In this document: positions 14,103 to 15,283 of the stretch, piece after piece
Layout of the letters: the number at the start of each line of letters is the position of its first letter
Position numbering within the stretch: position 1 is the stretch's first letter
Origin: CAVRZY01 sp963725415
Lineage (GTDB): Bacteria; Acidobacteriota; Terriglobia; Bryobacterales; Bryobacteraceae
DNA length: 15,283 nucleotides
Direction of reading: 5' to 3'
Assembly (NCBI GenBank): GCA_963725415.1
Contig: CAVRZY010000102.1
Location: 1 to 15,283 of the forward strand
Translations under genes and position numbers: made by a program
The notes under the pieces: model-generated
The model's input: only the letters and a program-made list of their open reading frames with translations
What the model was told of the DNA's origin: nothing
Databases searched by the model: none

Positions 14103-14846
14103 TTACACCTTCTCCGGCACCACGAACGGCGCGCGGTAGTCACGGGTGACGTACCGGTTGGCTTCGGGATCGTTCACGAAGCGCTCCTCGTGGGGATCGA
14201 AGGTCAGCTTGCGCCCCGTGCGGTAGCTGATGTTGGCCAGGTGGCACAGGGCCGCCGAAAGGTGGCCTTCCAGGATGTCCGCCGTCAGGTCGGTGTGCTT
14301 GCGGCTGCGGACCGCCTTGAGGAAGTTGGCGATGTGGGGGGCGGTGTCCCAGGTGCGCGGCTCCTTGTAAGTCATCTCCTGCGCCAGTTTCCCCTTCTCG
14401 CCCAGGTAGATCTGGAACCCTCTCAGGTCCACTGCCATGTGGCCCTCGCTGCCGAAGAACAGGTTGCCGATGTAGTTCGAGCCGTCTTTGACGATGCTCG
14501 ACTCGCCGCCGGTCAGCAGGCCCCGGACCTCGAACACCAGCAGGCAGTCGTCGTACTCGAAGGTGGCCAGTTGGGTGTTGGGGGTCTCCTGGTCGTCGTC
14601 GTAGACGTACTTGCCGCCGGTCGAATGGACCACCTTGGGCAGGGTGTTCTTGTCCAGGCCCCAGCGGCAGATGTCCATCTCGTGAACGCCCTGGTTGCCG
14701 ATGTCGCCGTTGCCGGTGTCCCAGAACCAGTGCCAGTTGTAGTGGAAGCGGTTGGGGTTGAAGGGGCGCATAGGGGCCGGGCCGAGCCAGAGGTTGTAGT
14801 CCACGCCGGGCGGCACGGGCCCGTCGGGTGACTTGCCGATCGAGAC
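14103..14846 (-). CDS. 3' part of Gfo/Idh/MocA family oxidoreductase (frameshifted)
   Basis: C-terminal substrate-binding part of a Gfo/Idh/MocA oxidoreductase. It starts in frame as VSIGKSPDGPVPPGVDYNLW at 14846, one base out of phase with the 5' part. It continues through FHYNWHWFWDTGNGDIGNQG and HEMDICRWGL, the hallmark of the secreted or cytosolic acidobacterial and planctomycete subgroup. The end is RAPFVVPEKV, stop TAA at 14105-14103. It gives 247 residues. The GNGDIGNQGVHEMD block contains the catalytic His region of the family. A later internal start (GTG 14816) would cut off conserved residues and is not believed to be used. Confidence 0.9.
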   Translation of the reverse strand, partial: VSIGKSPDGPVPPGVDYNLWLGPAPMRPFNPNRFHYNWHWFWDTGNGDIGNQGVHEMDICRWGLDKNTLPKVVHSTGGKYVYDDDQETPNTQLATFEYDDCLLVFEVRGLLTGGESSIVKDGSNYIGNLFFGSEGHMAVDLRGFQIYLGEKGKLAQEMTYKEPRTWDTAPHIANFLKAVRSRKHTDLTADILEGHLSAALCHLANISYRTGRKLTFDPHEERFVNDPEANRYVTRDYRAPFVVPEKV

Positions 14847-14847
14847 G

Positions 14848-15283
14848 GCGCCGCTTGAAGCACAGCCCCTTGGCCATGTAGAGCTTCCCGATCACCCCCT
14901 GGCGCAGCAGCTCCATGGCACGGATCTTGTGCTCGGTGGTGCGGCTCTGCATGCCCACCTGCACGATGCGCTTGTACTTGCGGGCCGCCTCGACCATCTT
15001 GCGGCCTTCGAAGATGTTGTGGCTGGCGGGCTTCTCGACGTAGACGTCCTTGCCGGCCTGGCAGGCCCAGATGGTGGCCAGGGCGTGCCAGTGGTTGCAG
15101 GTGGCGATCGAGACCGCGTCGATGTCCTTGTCTTCCAGGAGCTTGCGGAGATCCTGGTAGGTCTTGGGCTTGCTCCCCTGGACCTTTTCGGTGAACTGCA
15201 CGGCCCGTTCGGTCTGGGCCTGATCGATGTCGCAGACCGCAGCGACGCGAGCCCCCGGAAGGGTACCGAAGATGCTGATGGTG
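14848..15283 (-). CDS. 5' part of Gfo/Idh/MocA family NAD(P)-dependent oxidoreductase, cut by the window edge
   Basis: N-terminal Rossmann portion of a sugar or inositol dehydrogenase-like enzyme. The frame is already open at the right edge (RVAAVCDIDQAQTERAVQFT), so the true start and the first glycine motif lie outside. Visible motifs are DAVSIATCNHWHALATIWAC, the dinucleotide-fold signature KDVYVEKPASHN, and IVQVGMQSRT. The frame stays convincing to GLCFKRR (about 14848), then becomes Arg/Pro-rich nonsense, while the real continuation lies one frame over. One extra base at about 14847 explains this. The substrate is unknown; related acidobacterial genes act on sugars or sugar acids. Confidence 0.9.

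Noticed and set aside
3250..14860. Programmed frameshifting in all four broken genes
   Set aside because: The four sites share no slippery sequence or downstream structure, and the genes are unrelated; assembly error or mutation is simpler.

Overview
The window is GC-rich, densely packed bacterial DNA. It carries a Ser/Thr kinase joined to a TolB/PD40 propeller, a short intact-looking Gfo/Idh/MocA 'PPGVDYNLWLGP'-type dehydrogenase, an M55 peptidase with a signal peptide, a four-subunit 2-oxoacid:ferredoxin oxidoreductase, and several heptad-type intergenic repeats. This mix suggests a soil-type Acidobacteriota (Bryobacterales/Solibacter-like). That assignment is inference from gene content; no marker gene is present.

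Layout. Plus strand, 1-7488: (a) the end of a sugar-nucleotide operon with two DegT/DnrJ/EryC1 aminotransferases (the first cut by the left edge) and an FdtA-type dTDP-sugar 3,4-ketoisomerase, joined by ATGA or 7-nt overlaps; (b) a BNR/Asp-box exported protein, a hydantoinase-B/oxoprolinase-type enzyme (no HyuA partner in view) and an exported M55 D-aminopeptidase-like protein; (c) two overlapping small 4-TM EamA/SMR-type proteins that look like a heterodimeric transporter or flippase; (d) a YbaK/ProX-type aminoacyl-tRNA deacylase behind a perfect palindrome. Minus strand, 13154-7504: a GTG-started membrane Ser/Thr kinase with a C-terminal PD40 propeller, then korD-korA-korB-korC, with every Kor junction overlapping. 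Plus strand, 13418-14084: a RelE/HigB-type toxin followed by an Xre-type antitoxin. Minus strand, 15283-14103: a Gfo/Idh/MocA oxidoreductase cut by the right edge. A roughly 57-nt degenerate copy of part of this last gene lies on the other side of the toxin-antitoxin pair.

The main surprise is that four otherwise well-conserved genes (the BNR protein, korC, the kinase and the Gfo/Idh/MocA gene) are each broken by what reads as exactly one extra base (near 3260, 7852, 12359 and 14847). Removing one base restores a continuous, family-like protein every time. The shift near 3260 also creates an artificial in-frame fusion of the BNR protein to HyuB. Indel errors in the assembly are the simplest explanation; genuine decay is the alternative.

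The second theme is small repeated DNA: a GGACAGTC palindrome sitting on the start of the BNR gene, an AATCGTC heptad cruciform, a TCAGCCC heptad hairpin, a nested GCGCAAAGGCGC cruciform upstream of korD, and a 19-bp perfect palindrome directly against the ybaK ribosome-binding site. I found no clearly new multi-gene system. The best candidates for follow-up are the repeats, the palindrome, the relic flanking the toxin-antitoxin pair, and the amino-sugar genes with the paired transporters.
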